Origin: Gigantopelta aegis
Lineage: Eukaryota > Mollusca > Gastropoda > Neomphalida > Peltospiridae
NCBI RefSeq assembly: GCF_016097555.1
Contig: NC_054704.1
Coordinates: 26,352,236 to 26,416,235 of the forward strand
Direction of reading: 5' to 3'
DNA length: 64,000 bases
Below the pieces are notes generated by a model. That model did no database searches and was not told where the DNA came from. It worked only from the letters and a program-made list of their open reading frames with translations. A program made the translations under genes and the position numbers. How positions within the stretch are numbered: position 1 is the first letter of the stretch; the number at the start of each line of letters is the position of its first letter. Shown here one piece after another: positions 1 to 12,821 of this stretch.

Positions 1-305
1 ATTAACAGAGACTTTTTAACGACTGTAATTACATATTAAATATATTTTTCTGCATAAAATATTAATGGCTGTATATTAAACGTGTTTCTGATCATTCTAA
101 TATTTGTACTATGTTAAATTTCATTTTATTTTCCAGTTTCCAGTTTGGGCTTCTTACAAATATTAACACGACCAGAAACATATTGAATATACAGACATTG
201 ATATTCTAAACAAGAAAATATATTTAATATGTAAGTTTAATCGTAGAAATATTGTATTTGTCTGAAACATCTTACAGTGCAGCAAACTCAGGAATGTCCC
301 TTTAA
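1..305 (+). mobile_element. TTAA-flanked MITE copy
   Basis: The copy is bounded by TTAA at 2-5 and 302-305. Its right end reads as the reverse of AGGGACATTCC. A second copy in the same orientation lies at 56031-56397; both share blocks such as 'gaaacatcttaca' near the right end and a middle block around 'ccagtttgg'. TTAA target sites are typical of piggyBac and Kolobok elements. No coding capacity is visible. Confidence 0.6.
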
Positions 306-337
306 TATAATTTAGAAAAATATAAAGGTTCTTTTAC

Positions 338-3300
338 CACACATGAACTTTGACATTGGGTGAGACTCAACTGCTGTTGAACCTACTAGCTGATTAACAC
401 GCTCAAGATCATCGAGCTTTGACATCTGGAACTCTGCCAAAAATAACAAAATATCCATGAAGCAATAAATGAAGAGTTAATTTTCAAAATGTGTATTTCC
501 ATTTATGTCATTTTGTAGGGTACAGTTTAACATCCTGTTCAATGCACAAGGATCACGTTTTGATAGAAACTCTATTGCTGTATTGTTGAGTTATATTTAA
601 TTCATCCACCAGATGTGAGTCAATGTTAAACAATACATACAATGTTTTACACATGCATGCATTAACCTGAATCTTACAAACAATAAGACTTGTACTAAAA
701 CTTGACATGATTGGTCCTTATAAACATCAACACACTGATCACAGTTCACAACTATCACAACTACAGTGATGTGCAAGTCTGTAAAAGTCACAAAGCCTAA
801 TGATATTCTGAAAAAATTCTTATGGTTGCCAAATCCCGAAAAGGCACCAACAACACAAGAAGCAGAAAATACGGAATCGCTGTTTCAGAAGAAATTTATA
901 TTCCTTAAAACCAGACTTTTTAATTGGTGCTGCGGGAGTCCAGTTCGGGAAGAAAAATTAAAATCCGGCATATTACTTATATTGGGAGAAAATAAAATGC
1001 ATCAAGTAATTATTGTGTTATGTTTGTCACATTTTTCTATATTAATTTCTTGCTTGCATAAATTTCATGGTGTGCAGTATTCTGTGTGGTATGAAAGTGA
1101 GCAAACATTAGAGACAAAATTCTCACCATTGTCCACAGCTTGCAGTTCTCGGTCTACACTATTTTTTAACATCAGCGGAGAAATGAAGAAGTTTGCAAAT
1201 TTATCAAGAGATTGGTGAAAATATTTCTTCTGAATATCAAAGTAAAAGGTGGTCTGAAACAAAAAATATACACAGTAAACGTACATGCATGTTCAATAAA
1301 ACAACATAGCATAATTCAACATGCTAGAAGAATTTATAATATTAATAACTGAATTGGAGGCTATTTAAAAAAAAAACCTCAACATATTAGCCAAAAGGAA
1401 AAGTTTATTTCTTTACTGCACATATCGAACAATTTGTGTTATAAAATTCTAGACCAATTGTTATGAATTGTGAAATAAAATCAAACATACTCTCTCACAG
1501 TCTGTCCAAGCATTTGATTCACCTCCATGTCTTGACAGAAAATCATCCATATCATTTTCTTGTGGGTATTTTTTACTTCCCATAAAAACCACTGTAAAAG
1601 GAGATAAAGTTTATACATTTAAAAATATATATATTGCAAACATTTTCAATGGCAATTAAAATATGTATTACCATATTTCTTCTATAATTACAGCTCTTCT
1701 AAAATTTCAACAGTGTATTATTCTACAGCATGTCAATGCCAAAATACTTCTAAAAATATTATCACAGGCAAATACATTAAATCTGTGAATTAAAATTTAT
1801 GTTAACAATACATGTACTTCTTCCCTTTTTCATTATTTTTTGGTTTTAAAGTGATGATGTTGTACTAAATCGATTTTAGTGAATATTGTATGACGTGTAG
1901 GGAAGGCAGATTTGTATAATATTCGGTGGGGTGAAGGGTGGGTTAATCCCTCAATATCTCCTCTGCACCCACACCCAAGCATCTATGCATGCTTGCAGAC
2001 ATGCATATTGCTGTTTTCAGTAAAATATTAAACTGAAGTACTTGGCAGTTCAAGGGTGTATACCACCAAATCAAATCCCATTGATGGCAATAGTAACATT
2101 TGTGACTATAACTCCTACCTGCAGTGTATCGAGACATATACGCTGTGGAAATAAAGTGAATCGGAAAAAATTGGGGGTCAAGCTGCTCATTTCAGAGATA
2201 ATGGATAGTGTCTATGACTACCCTAGTTCCGCACAAAATTTGAGTACCTTTTTTAAAACAGGTACCCCATATATGTTTCAAGCACAAGGCTACTTGACAC
2301 AGTGGTACTAGATGAAACAATTTTGGCCAAGATGAAACTAATTTTTTTAAAAACCAAAACACTGACATTTATCACAAATCACAGGACTTGTGGTATTAAC
2401 TGCTCTATCAAAAGTTCTGTGCACCTCGAACTTTGACCCAGCAGGAAGTTATTTGGTTTAGTACTACCTCAAGGGATGATTTAAACCCCTACCCACCCTT
2501 GGATCTAAGAGTATGTGGAGGTTTTGACTTTAAAAATAAAAACTTGCTATGTTATTCTTTACTGTGTGCATTGCTATACTTATTTGCATACGTGTCAAAA
2601 GATGACAAAGACATATAGATAGGGGGGTAGCTGTATATCAATCTTATTTCCAACTGTGGGGATGCATTATCTTCAGAGATGGGGGAACCAGAACCCTTGC
2701 CCCCCCCCCCCCCCCCCCCCAATCATGATTAGCCATAAGCCCATGTTCTAATTAACCAGCACTATAAAAATAAACATTTAGATTTCTCAGTCAACTGGAT
2801 GGTAATGAATAATTTGATTTAAACCATTCTCAAAGGACGAAATGCTTTTTGCAAGGCTACAAAAATATATGTTTTGTAATATAGTTAACGTGCATGTGTA
2901 CAACAGGTTGCTATCATGGTGCAAGCAAAACAGTGTCAGATGGAATAAAATTTAAAAAAACAACAACACATGTTTGTACAATTCCAAATCATTGTTCTAA
3001 ACATCTTGAATGATAAGCTGACCAAGCAGCATGTTGTTCTAACCCGAAAGTGGGTAATGTTTGACTCGTGTCACAACTTGAAAACCACTGAAAACCTGCA
3101 ATGATTGTAGCATGCAATCAAGATTCAATAGCCTGCTGGATGAAAAATTAAAACAGAAAAAATATGCTTGTAAGTTGAATGCTATTTTCAAAAATATCAA
3201 TAAACTTCCCAAAGATACTCAGTATTTATTCATAATTATACAATGTGTATGGCAGCAAATATGTAACTCAGCTGAGATGTTAACAGGTTTGTTCAGATTA

Positions 3301-6300
3301 ATACTGATTTAGTAGAAAATTATGCTGTATTGTGTACATGCAATATCTGGGTAAAGAAAATAGACCAATATGTTTATAAGAACAAGAATATCGCAGTTTA
3401 CTCAACAGTAAAGCGAAGTTCTTTCCTCAAGTATAAAATAAATGTGAATATTATATTACAATTTAGAAAACAAACCCTATGTGATGTAAATAGTGAATGC
3501 CTACAACCAAGTTTATAAATAATGGCATCGTTTGACTGCCATTGATCATCTGGTTTGGGTCAAATTCTAAAACTATGACCAACTGTTCGTAATGTAGCTG
3601 TAATTATAGAATACATATGGTACTTTAAAATGGTTTGCTTACATGTCATAAGCTTAATAGTGAATACCAGGGGTGGGGAAAAGCCCTTTTTTCCCGGTCT
3701 GGGACCGATTCTTGATCTCTGAGACCGAAATTATTTTTTAAAAACGCGCGTTTGCCGGTCCCACTTTTGTCATTCTTGTCAGTCCGAAGCACCTGTCCAT
3801 TTCTGTTATTGGAACAAATTCCTATCGGTCAAGTGGACCGGCCAGCCCAGACATCGGTATCTCGTGCATGATTTAAAATAATAAATAAATAGTGGTCAAT
3901 AGTGGTCTGGTGTTTCAGACGTTTGTGATTTTAAAGTCTGCCTAAGTATATCGCCAGTCACTGAAGTCGGACCTACAGTAGTGTCAATCGACTGCCACTA
4001 GGCTAGACATTTGTCAAAGTCGCTGAGTCGGACAAGAGATTACACAGACATTAACGATAGCACCATTCTTGGTTTAGAGAGCCATCAAGGTATTACACTC
4101 CAATTAAAACAAAGGACCCAGAATTTGCAACTGGTTACAATCAACATCTGTCAACACCTGTGTACGGAGCTCTGTCGGGTAGAATGTCCTAGTCCGAAGC
4201 AAGAGGCTTTTGTGCAATACAAACTGCTTAAAATAGCATAAAATAAAATGAAATAATCTATAAATGTATTTATTGTTGACTGTTCAATGTAGTGTATCCA
4301 ATAATTATAAAGGATTTTAAAATTAAGAAAAGGTTTCCACCTTTTTTTTTAACAAGTGGGAGTAAGCAGAACAGCTACATGTACTGTTATCTCAAGAGCC
4401 AGTAGAGGTCAAATTTCATCCAATCAGTGATGACGTTATTACTCTCTTTGTCTAAACATGTGCTAGCTCAGGCTGTCAAACGCTCAACGGTGCCATCTTT
4501 TATTAATTTTCAAGATACAGTACTGAATACTCATACTTTTTATGTACATATATGGGAATTAAATTCATAACTTTTATTCCTTTTTTATATTATTTATTCT
4601 ATTATGTAAAATATTTACAATTTGTGGGGGTTTTCACTAATCATATGTGATTATTATTATTTATTTTTTTCATGTTAATTGTTTCGCGTTCATGATTCAA
4701 GATAAAACTATACAAATATCACTGATTTTTAAACAAACTATTTGGCAAATATCGTTTTTTAAATGTTTTTTTTTTTTTTTAATTCCTCCCAACCCCCCCC
4801 CACCCCCCCGGTAGTGACGACATCAAGTGGGACCGATTGACAATTTTATTTTTCCCCACCCCTGGTGAATACATAAATTAATCCACATCATTGCTAGACA
4901 GGTTTTTAAGAAATATTTAGGAAGCATACCAAATATTAAAGCAATCCATAAAAGGATTCGAAAGGTATGAGCAATTAAAAACAGAATATAGAATCAAACT
5001 TACAATAATACTAACATAAATCATCTTGTGGAATGTTATTAAATGGCTTTGTAATTAATACATACTGTGTTCCAGAAAATGAGCAAAGCCAGGAATTTCT
5101 GGTGGATCAGTGAAGCTGCCAACACTAACACACATGGCAGCTGCAGACTGAAAAAAAAGAAGAAGTAAATCTTTTAAATTCAAATATATCAAATTATGAT
5201 ATTAACATTGTTAATATATTCTATATTTAGTTCTGACAGAGTAACTACTGAGAAAACATGATTATGAACACATGGGTCAGGAATGGAACAAAATTGGACT
5301 TTTTTAAATTGCCAAACATGTTTGCTACAATTTCTACACCATGTGATTTTTTGTGTGAAATGAGGAACGAATTGATACTACCATATATCGCTGTGTATTA
5401 GCCTACTATGTGGATAAGCTGACCCCTTAGTTTTTCCCTCAAAATCTGGTACGAAATGGTTGGTATGATGTATACATCGACTCAACTTTTATGTAGTTAA
5501 CACGGGCAAACATTTAGATATATCCGATCGAGATATTGTCGGTCTAGGGCAACAGTGAATCGTGGGAATTTGTTTTGATGAATCAATCAAAGTACAATGT
5601 ACAAAAACTATTTTAATAAAGATTTTATGATAGCTGAAAAACAATAAAGGTTTATTAAAAAAATCCCCTAATGTGGAATAACATTATTATTATTATTAAC
5701 ATCGCTAGCTGATAAATGTTGTTTCACTCTTATACAGCAGTGTAAATATTATTTAACACCCATGACAGATAATTGCAATGATGAACACAACCTATTCTGC
5801 TCTTTTTATAAGTAGTGATATCTCAAATAAAACGTAGTTTCTAATAATTTATTAGGAATTGCAGAATCAACAATGACTGTAAGTAAAAATCATCAGTTCT
5901 GACCAATTAAATCTGCAATTGAGGACAAAATATCAGCGGTCATAAAAATACTTAATGACCGTTCTGATCATGTAACACATTTGGCGCCAAATACTGGTAC
6001 TACTTGTTAGTGGCTTTTACCGGAAATTGTCGACAATAAAAATAAAATAAATTTCATTTTATTTCTCAAATAAAATATAACTTTTATTGCGTGTATCAAA
6101 CAATCAAATGGACATTTGTATGGGACTTACTACAGGCTGTTAAAAATACTGATTAAATAATGCACTGGTAAGGTTTTGAAACCGAGATTGACCGACATGT
6201 TTTCGTTAGTATCGTATTTCCGTACACGCCCATATTTTTTTGTATTTTCTTAGACATTTTTTTTTTAATCCGTGTATTGGCCAACTCCTCTTCTCATGAT

Positions 6301-9300
6301 GGTATTTAGAGGCTTGAAAAGTCAGCTAATACACAGCAATATACGGTAGTAAGTCTTCCTCATTCCAAACATGATAGATATTAAATTCAAATATTTTTTG
6401 GTTTTGGCTGCATTTTATTTTATTTTGTAATTTGTGGTTATTCAGAGTCGGGTGCTTGGATATTGGAGACCTCAGATGAGCTTTCAGATGTGTATCTGCT
6501 AATAAGCTATGTTTCTATATAAATGATAATAATAAATAAATAATAAAACTAAAAAACCCAAAATGTTGCACTCTGTAGTCTAGTTTGACTTAGCATAGTG
6601 CTGATGCTATGGATATTTAATGTTTCAAATACTACAGACGAGAAATGTGCTCGACCTCACTCAAGCCAACATACTGTATACCACATGAGTTCATCAATTC
6701 AAATTTCCTGCCATTTTGCACACGGCACTGGCTGGAAATAACAACAGAACCAGCTATAGCATTAATGTAGAAAATGAATGATTTTCTTGTTCATTTTTTT
6801 CGTCAGAAATACCTGGGAAGTTGGGAGTTGAAAAGGTTGTTTTCAGTTAATATTTTCAATGGACAACAATGGCGGATAGAATTGAAATGGGCCTATCTAG
6901 GTTTAAATTTATCCAGTCGTTATGCATATAGGCCCTAGCCGCAAATGCATATAAGTAAGCCTAACTTTATCTCTCTGGGGTTTTTTTGTGTAATTTTACA
7001 CATTAATTGCTCTAAAATGTCATAAAAAGTTTTTAAAACCCACAAAAATAATGCTTACCTTTTACATATGAACGTTATTTTATGTATTTATAATCTTTGT
7101 AAGTAAAAATATGTGATCAAAAGTTATAAACTTGTACGCTATCAATGTGTTTTTGTCAAACATTAATCCAATAGTCGAAACAGTTTACAAGAGAACCCCA
7201 CCCACCACAAATGTAGTAATTTTCTAAATAAAGTTCCTGCCTTTTTCTGTGGGCATGTCTGTTGTGTCTTTGGCTTGGTGTCTGTTGCAGGTTTTATCTC
7301 TAGATCTTCACCACATTCATAAGGAATGTCTTCAGTCTCATCCTCATCTTCAGACATAGAACTATCATCGTCATCAGACTGAACAGGATCAGATATCAGC
7401 AGTACCGTCAGATCATTACAAAGTTTTAGAACTCTGCAGGATTAAAAACATTTTACACAGTGAATTATAGTGAAATAAAATAATAGCATAATTCGAAGTA
7501 CAATGAATATTATTTGCTATTATAATTTAACCCAGTCTTTGGTATGCTATGAGCAAAATCAAGGTTCACAATCACTATTGACATCTGAATGTGTAATTCA
7601 TCATTACTCGGCCTTCTACATTAACTTTTTCATCTAGGAGCCAGATGGGGCCTACTTCTATTTTTTTTATATATAGATAGTAAGAAAGCTTTTAGTTGCC
7701 AAATGAAAAAACCCACAATGCTTTTACATCTCATATACAGATAAACATCTACCCTATAGGAACAGGACACAATATTTCCAATATGCCCTCACACATCACA
7801 GAGATTTAGACATAACCATGTGTGGGTGAAAAATTGCAGTTTGTGTGCATAAGTCCGACACCGTGCATAATTTTTACTGTACACCTAAAGTGACATAAGG
7901 ATGGAATGAAGTTTATATATGGCAATGATGCCCTTGTTGGTTCTTACAATGTATAACAATAAACAGTTGTGGAACGTTTTGTACATTTATGTACCGCTTG
8001 GCTAAAGTGTCTGAAATGTATGTCCGACACCACAGAATTGCCCTTTTTTATAATTATTAATTAAAATATTATAAAACAGATACCAAACTAATACACATGA
8101 CATATGACAGAAATGAAAAGTAAAAAAAATGCTCAAATAAATTAACCTGTACTCTTTCTTGTCATTGACTGATTTCAACACTTCCATACAGCTTGTTGCT
8201 TTTTGATCAGAAGATTCTAAAAAACAAAAAATCATGTATTTGTTATGAAATTTATGAAACACAGCACAAACATATGGGAAGTATATAGTTCAATCTGAAG
8301 TCCATGCATTTGGTATGTAAAGCAGGATGAAAGTTATTTTTAACTGAATTATTTAACAGCATGACATGAAATAAAAATGTTAGTATGAAAATATGTTTCC
8401 TGGTTAAGCCATCCTTTTAAACATTTTAAAATATTGTTTGCGGTAACTCAAGTGACTTACAATAGAACAGTACAACTCAGTTGTGTTTTTAGTTGAGTTT
8501 TGTGTTTATAAATATAATGTATTTTTATAATATAATTAAAAAGAAATTTAACCATTCCACTACTAACACAGTTGGTCAGGTTACAGGAAATTACCGGTAA
8601 TGAATACTTTTTAAAAGGATGGTTTTACGGTCAGTTTGGTTATATATATTATTTAATATACAGCATGATTAGATATAATATGACAGGATTTATGTGAACA
8701 TAAAATAATGTTAGTAATTTAACAATTGTTGAATAAAAAAGTGTTGCCACTAAACAAGATATTACAACATAAATGCTTCATACACTGTATTAAATTTTGT
8801 GCTCTTGCTCTCTATAAAACATAAACACAAACAGACATCTGCACACACACATGCATGCACACAGTCAGATGGTCAAAATAACTGATTTTATTGTGAAAAT
8901 ATCTACAGTAATGTAAGATTAATCAAGAATAAAATATGTGTATGGTACCTTGAGATATTGAGAGAATTTAAGTACTGATGTTGGTTATAAAAACAGGTGC
9001 ACAATTCACTCATGTCTCACGAATATGTTTTGCTACATGCAACCATCAGCATTCAACATCAATTGAAATCTACAGAGTAGCTACGTGTGCTCAGTCAGTT
9101 ATCTAATTAAAGGAATGCTTAAGCAAGGCTTTTGGACTGGTATGCATATTCAACGATATATAATGCACATTATTGCTTAATATTAACAAGTATATTATAT
9201 TTAATTAATGAAATGGTTAAATGTGACGGCTATTATATATAATGGGCACAGCCATTTTGTTCCATTTCTCTGGCAAGCTGGTGGTTATGTAATACTTAAC

Positions 9301-11736
9301 GCATAATGTCAGGAATGAGTCTTAGAACTAGAGAAACAAATCTACCTGGTTTTTGCTGGATAATAAAATAGGCATGCATTGCAATGTTTTGTAATAATAT
9401 ACATCCAGTAAGCCAGCAACAAGTATATATTATCTTTCAATACAAAATAAACCACCATTGTCAAAGTGGCTACACAACAAGTCGAAATAATTATACCATG
9501 TTTTGTCCATGCATTAAACTACATGTATGTACTGAAATGATACACAGAGTGTTTTCTTAGTTAATTGGTCTATTCTGTCAGTTGCCTCTACCTGTGATTC
9601 CTGATTGGCATGTGTGTATTTGATAGGTAACCAGATGAGCCAATTATACTGCTGTCTAAACACAAACATACATACCGATATTGTGTAATATTACCTGTCA
9701 CCCCTAAAATGGTAATGGACATGGTTTATTACTGTAAATAGTTCTGTAAAACTATTGATTAAGTAGACTTTCCCATCTAAAATCACAGAACTGACCAATT
9801 ATGTGGTCCTACAGCCCCATTTCATTCCGGTAATGCAACTTGAAATATATTTAGTTAATAGTTTATTATAATTATCACGTCATTTATGTTGTTTTACAAG
9901 TCAGGTTGATCAAAGAGAAGCACCTTGTCGTAAATTACTGCTTTTGTTTACACTGTGCATACAGGAGTTGGTCGGAGCTGATGTCACTTCGCCCCAAGCT
10001 AGAGTACCGGACACCTCGAAAATAAAATAAAATGGCTGCCCCCATTTAGCAGGAATAATCACGTTTTTTATTAACTCTAAAATTATGCATTTTTCATTTG
10101 TTAAAGTGTCAGTATGTGTTGGTGGTCCAGGTATGCATCTTTCCAACACATAAGGCTCATGCTTTAGTTTACTCTCCCTTTAAGGCCAGTTTGTTGTTTA
10201 ACACAAACACATACCTATTATATCATTTCAAATAGTAGTGATATAAAAGATTTATTATGGCTACAATATCTTAAAATATTGCTATTTAGCTGAAACATCT
10301 CGGGTAAACCTTGTTTCTAACCAAACAAGAAATGTAACTAACTACACAACAAGACAAATGGCACATGTTTATAGTAATCTAGCATTTGTTAGGAATGTTC
10401 ATGTGGTAATAAAAAAAAGGTTAATGGTTTTCAAATAACAAAAAAGGAAGAACTTTAATACAAATTTCACAGAGGTATTTTCCCTCTGTTTTGTTTACGT
10501 GTTCATTTTTGCACTGTTCAGCAGAATTTGTTTTTACCACATCTTTAATAAATAAGTTATAATTAAAATAACATTATTTGTTATGCATTTATTACTTGAT
10601 GCTTAATATGCATTCAGTTATATCTTTTGACACCTATATTTCCATTTAAAATTATGGTATAACCCTACAGTTTTCCGGTTTGTCAATAAAACGAGAAATT
10701 TGCAACAGTGAATCCACCATCGGCACATCAAAAAACACAGTTGGGTTATTCCTTTTCTAATTCAACTGTTTGTTGTTTGTTTAATAGCAAATTGTCAGAT
10801 TTTCAGTGAGACTGTGCATTACAAATTTCACGAGCTGAAGACATCATTAGATAACCCAGTGACAGGAAGGAAGGAAATGTTTTATTTAACGACACACTCA
10901 ACACATTTTATTTACGGTCATATGGCGTCAGACATACATGTATGGTTAAGGACAACACAGATATTAAGAGAGAATACCCGCTGTCACCACTTCATGGGCT
11001 ACTCTTTTCGATTAGCAGCAAGGGATCTTTTATATGCACCATCCTACAGACAGGATAGTACATACCACAGCCTTTGTTACACCTGTTGTGGAGCACTGGC
11101 TGGAACGAGAAACAGCCCAATGGGCCCACCAACAAGGATCAATCCTAGACTGACCGCACATCAAGCGAACGCTTTACCACTGGGCTACGTCCTGTCCCTC
11201 CCAGTAACAGGAGACAGGCGACCAAAACGTTAGTGGTTGTAACATAGACGTGTAATTTGAGATGTTTAATCAGCTCTAATGTATGAATAAAGCCTCATGA
11301 CACCCCTTTGTTTTGCTCAAGTTATGATGTAGTTCGACTTCAAAAATGTGTGACCAGTAAAACACAGGTTTCACCATCTTAAATTTTAGCAGAGATCCAA
11401 TCAGATTCATTCTTACAAATGTGTTGAATTAGAATCATGTTTTCATGTGCCATTCTCTGTGTCATGTATTATATATAATAAGATACCTAGAAGCAACATT
11501 ATTTCTTCAGCTGTCAATATCTGCATTGATGGTGCGATTTTTGGTGGTCCTACTACTTTAGTTTCCGATGCTTCTTTCACAGCTTCTACTTCTTCTACTA
11601 CAACAGGCTCTGGTGGTGGTGGTGGTTTAGGTAATCCCTCGGAACAAATGCCAGGTGTATATAGTTTGGCATCATTAATCTTCTGGACTTCCTTGCTATC
11701 CTTGCTACAACAACACCCACAGCAGTCCTTCGACAT
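338..11736 (-). CDS. nrdc: Nardilysin (M16 zinc metallopeptidase), N-terminal 306 codons, 3' end outside window
   Basis: Coding exons on the minus strand, in order: 11736-11487, 8216-8147, 7433-7241, 5147-5066, 1591-1491, 1253-1127, 433-338; all phases match. Nardilysin cleaves peptides before dibasic sites. The deduced protein has a Cys-rich, Pro-rich start (MSKDCCGCCCSKDSKEVQ), then NDLTVLLISDP, a short acidic stretch (SDDDDSSMSEDEDETED, about residues 126-142), then SAAAMCVSVGSF and the zinc site HFLEH (residues 194-198). The third zinc ligand is the Glu of AVDNEFQ, residue 275, exactly 76 residues after HFLEH, as in the HxxEH-x76-E signature of M16 enzymes. The acidic insert separates nardilysin from insulin-degrading enzyme and is shorter here than in mammals. 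The last exon seen ends HPMSKFMCG where vertebrates have HPMGKFFWG. The ATG at 11736 follows an acceptor ending at 11753. The exon 3 donor is unusual (GC, see findings). The N-terminal 80 residues are assigned by splicing phase, not by similarity. Confidence 0.9.
769..1218 (+). other. Unexplained open frame inside a nardilysin intron, antisense to exon 6
   Basis: A 149-codon frame on the plus strand starts MCKSVKVTKPNDILKKF. Its last third runs antisense through nardilysin exon 6 (1127-1253). The first ~80 residues look protein-like (mixed charge, few low-complexity runs), but I recognise no family, see no splice partners and no neighbouring gene on this strand. It is most likely chance or a relic. 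Confidence 0.15.
1592..5065 (-). other. Nardilysin intron 4: repeat-bearing, non-coding
   Basis: The intron between the HFLEH exon and the next exon. It holds a 1.2 kb hAT-type element at 3668-4864, a poly-C run at about 2701-2720, and a stretch at about 2040-2310 ('ggtgtataccaccaaatc' to 'cttgacacagtggtac') that reads like an old dispersed repeat. Nothing else is supported as coding. Confidence 0.6.
3668..4864. mobile_element. Non-autonomous hAT-type transposon, 1.2 kb
   Basis: The ends are inverted copies: CAGGGGTGGGGAAAA at the left and its reverse complement at the right. An 8-bp duplication, GTGAATAC, flanks it at 3660-3667 and 4865-4872. CAGGG-type ends with 8-bp target duplications are the hAT signature. 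Subterminal 'gggaccgatt' motifs occur near both ends. No transposase is readable; a 76-codon frame at 4011-4241 has no recognisable motif. Confidence 0.8.
5148..7240 (-). other. Nardilysin intron 3: non-coding, one MITE
   Basis: The intron between the acidic-stretch exon and the HFLEH exon. A TA-flanked element fills 5378-6349. The remainder is AT-rich with no support for coding or RNA genes. Confidence 0.6.
5378..6349. mobile_element. TA-flanked MITE, 972 bp
   Basis: Terminal inverted repeats of about 25 bp with a few mismatches: left CTACCATATATCGCTGTG, right (reverse complement) CTACCGTATATTGCTGTG. TA lies directly outside both ends (5376-5377 and 6350-6351), as for Tc1/mariner insertions. 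No transposase frame is present. Confidence 0.65.
9815..10080 (-). repeat. Dispersed repeat, copy 1
   Basis: Shares, in opposite orientation, a ~230 bp block with 23700-23925. Common strings include 'gtcatttatgttgtttta' (here) and 'taaaacaacataaatgac' (there), and both carry the segments around 'gtaaacaaagg' and 'atggctgcccc'. Class unknown; no ends were resolved. Confidence 0.55.
10866..11206 (-). mobile_element. tRNA-derived SINE, near full length
   Basis: Reverse-strand copy of the main SINE family of this window. Box A-like (TAGCCCAGTGGTAAAGCG) and box B-like sequence are at the right end. The body carries 'gggatggtgcatataaaaga' and 'gagtagcccatgaagtgg', and the tail is 'aaataaaacatttcc'. 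About ten further copies or fragments occur in this window. The 139-codon frame read through it is not a gene. Confidence 0.85.
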
Positions 11737-12821
11737 TGTGACTATTTAGCTGATAACAGAATAACATACAGAATTTATAATGAGTTAAACAAATGCAACC
11801 AGCTATTTCTATTTTAACTACCGGTACTACATAACAAAAGCCCATGACATAAATCTAGTGGGAAATAATATTTCTTACTCACTGAATTAGTCAGCTTTTG
11901 CATGGAGCTAGATACATTTGTCTAGCACCCTGGTGCTGGAATGATACATGTGATGTTATAACTCATGTTTTACAACGATTGACGTCATAACTCTTGGTTT
12001 TCAAAATTGTCATTTTACGTTGTATCATTGTTTTAAAAATATTTAAATAAATTAATATTTTCAACTTTATATTTATTTTTAAGTTATTATACATTTTTAT
12101 GTCATTGCATAAGGTGGACTATATTTTTCCGCATATGATTAAATGAGTTTGTAGGTGAAATGTTTATGAATTGTTCTACAATAAAAACAAAATGTATCCT
12201 CAAAGGATCGTGAAGCGTCCTATTAATGGGAAAATGGCTACATCGCACACGCATTGTAATCGCACGATCAATTTGATTATTTGATCTATTACCTTATTGT
12301 TGAAAGAATACATACGTCACGTGACCTGACTCAAAGATGAAAGCAGACGTGACAGCGACAGAATTCTTTGATTATTGACAAGTGCTGATTATTTAGATGC
12401 AGGTAGGTATTAATATAGCATATGATTTTAATCGATGCTACTATTTGTTTTTCTTTATCGGTAGCAAGTACTTCCTGGTTCAGAATTATTGTGTTGTCAA
12501 AGTTCACGCGCACACAGATTCGTAACAAACAAGCCGTACGTAAAACAGGACGCTTCTTGACTTAGGACGCCTTTCGATCTTTAGTGATACATAGCTTACA
12601 AAATTATTGTTTTGTTACTGTAGTTAAATGGGCAAGAAAAAGATTCAATCACTGTTGTGAGATATAGATAAGACAATTCCAACAACGGTGATATAGATTC
12701 TATTAGTCTATTTCTAAACAAAAGAAAAAGAAATAGGTTTAATCATCTGTTCATCAACTTAGCTAAACACACTATTTTTCAACAATATCTATTTATGTAT
12801 CTAAAAGTTTGGATATATATA

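Larger units (their letters stand above)
8217..11486 (-). other. Nardilysin intron 1 (coding): repeats, no genes
   Basis: Contents: a CA-rich patch near 8830-8865, the end of a TTAA-type repeat at about 9105-9150 (the same family ends at about 19705-19753), a dispersed repeat at 9815-10080, and a SINE at 10866-11206. Nothing else is supported. Confidence 0.55.

Noticed and set aside
10814-11233. A 139-codon plus-strand frame
   Set aside because: It is the reverse strand of a SINE copy; the same peptide pieces occur at other SINE copies.
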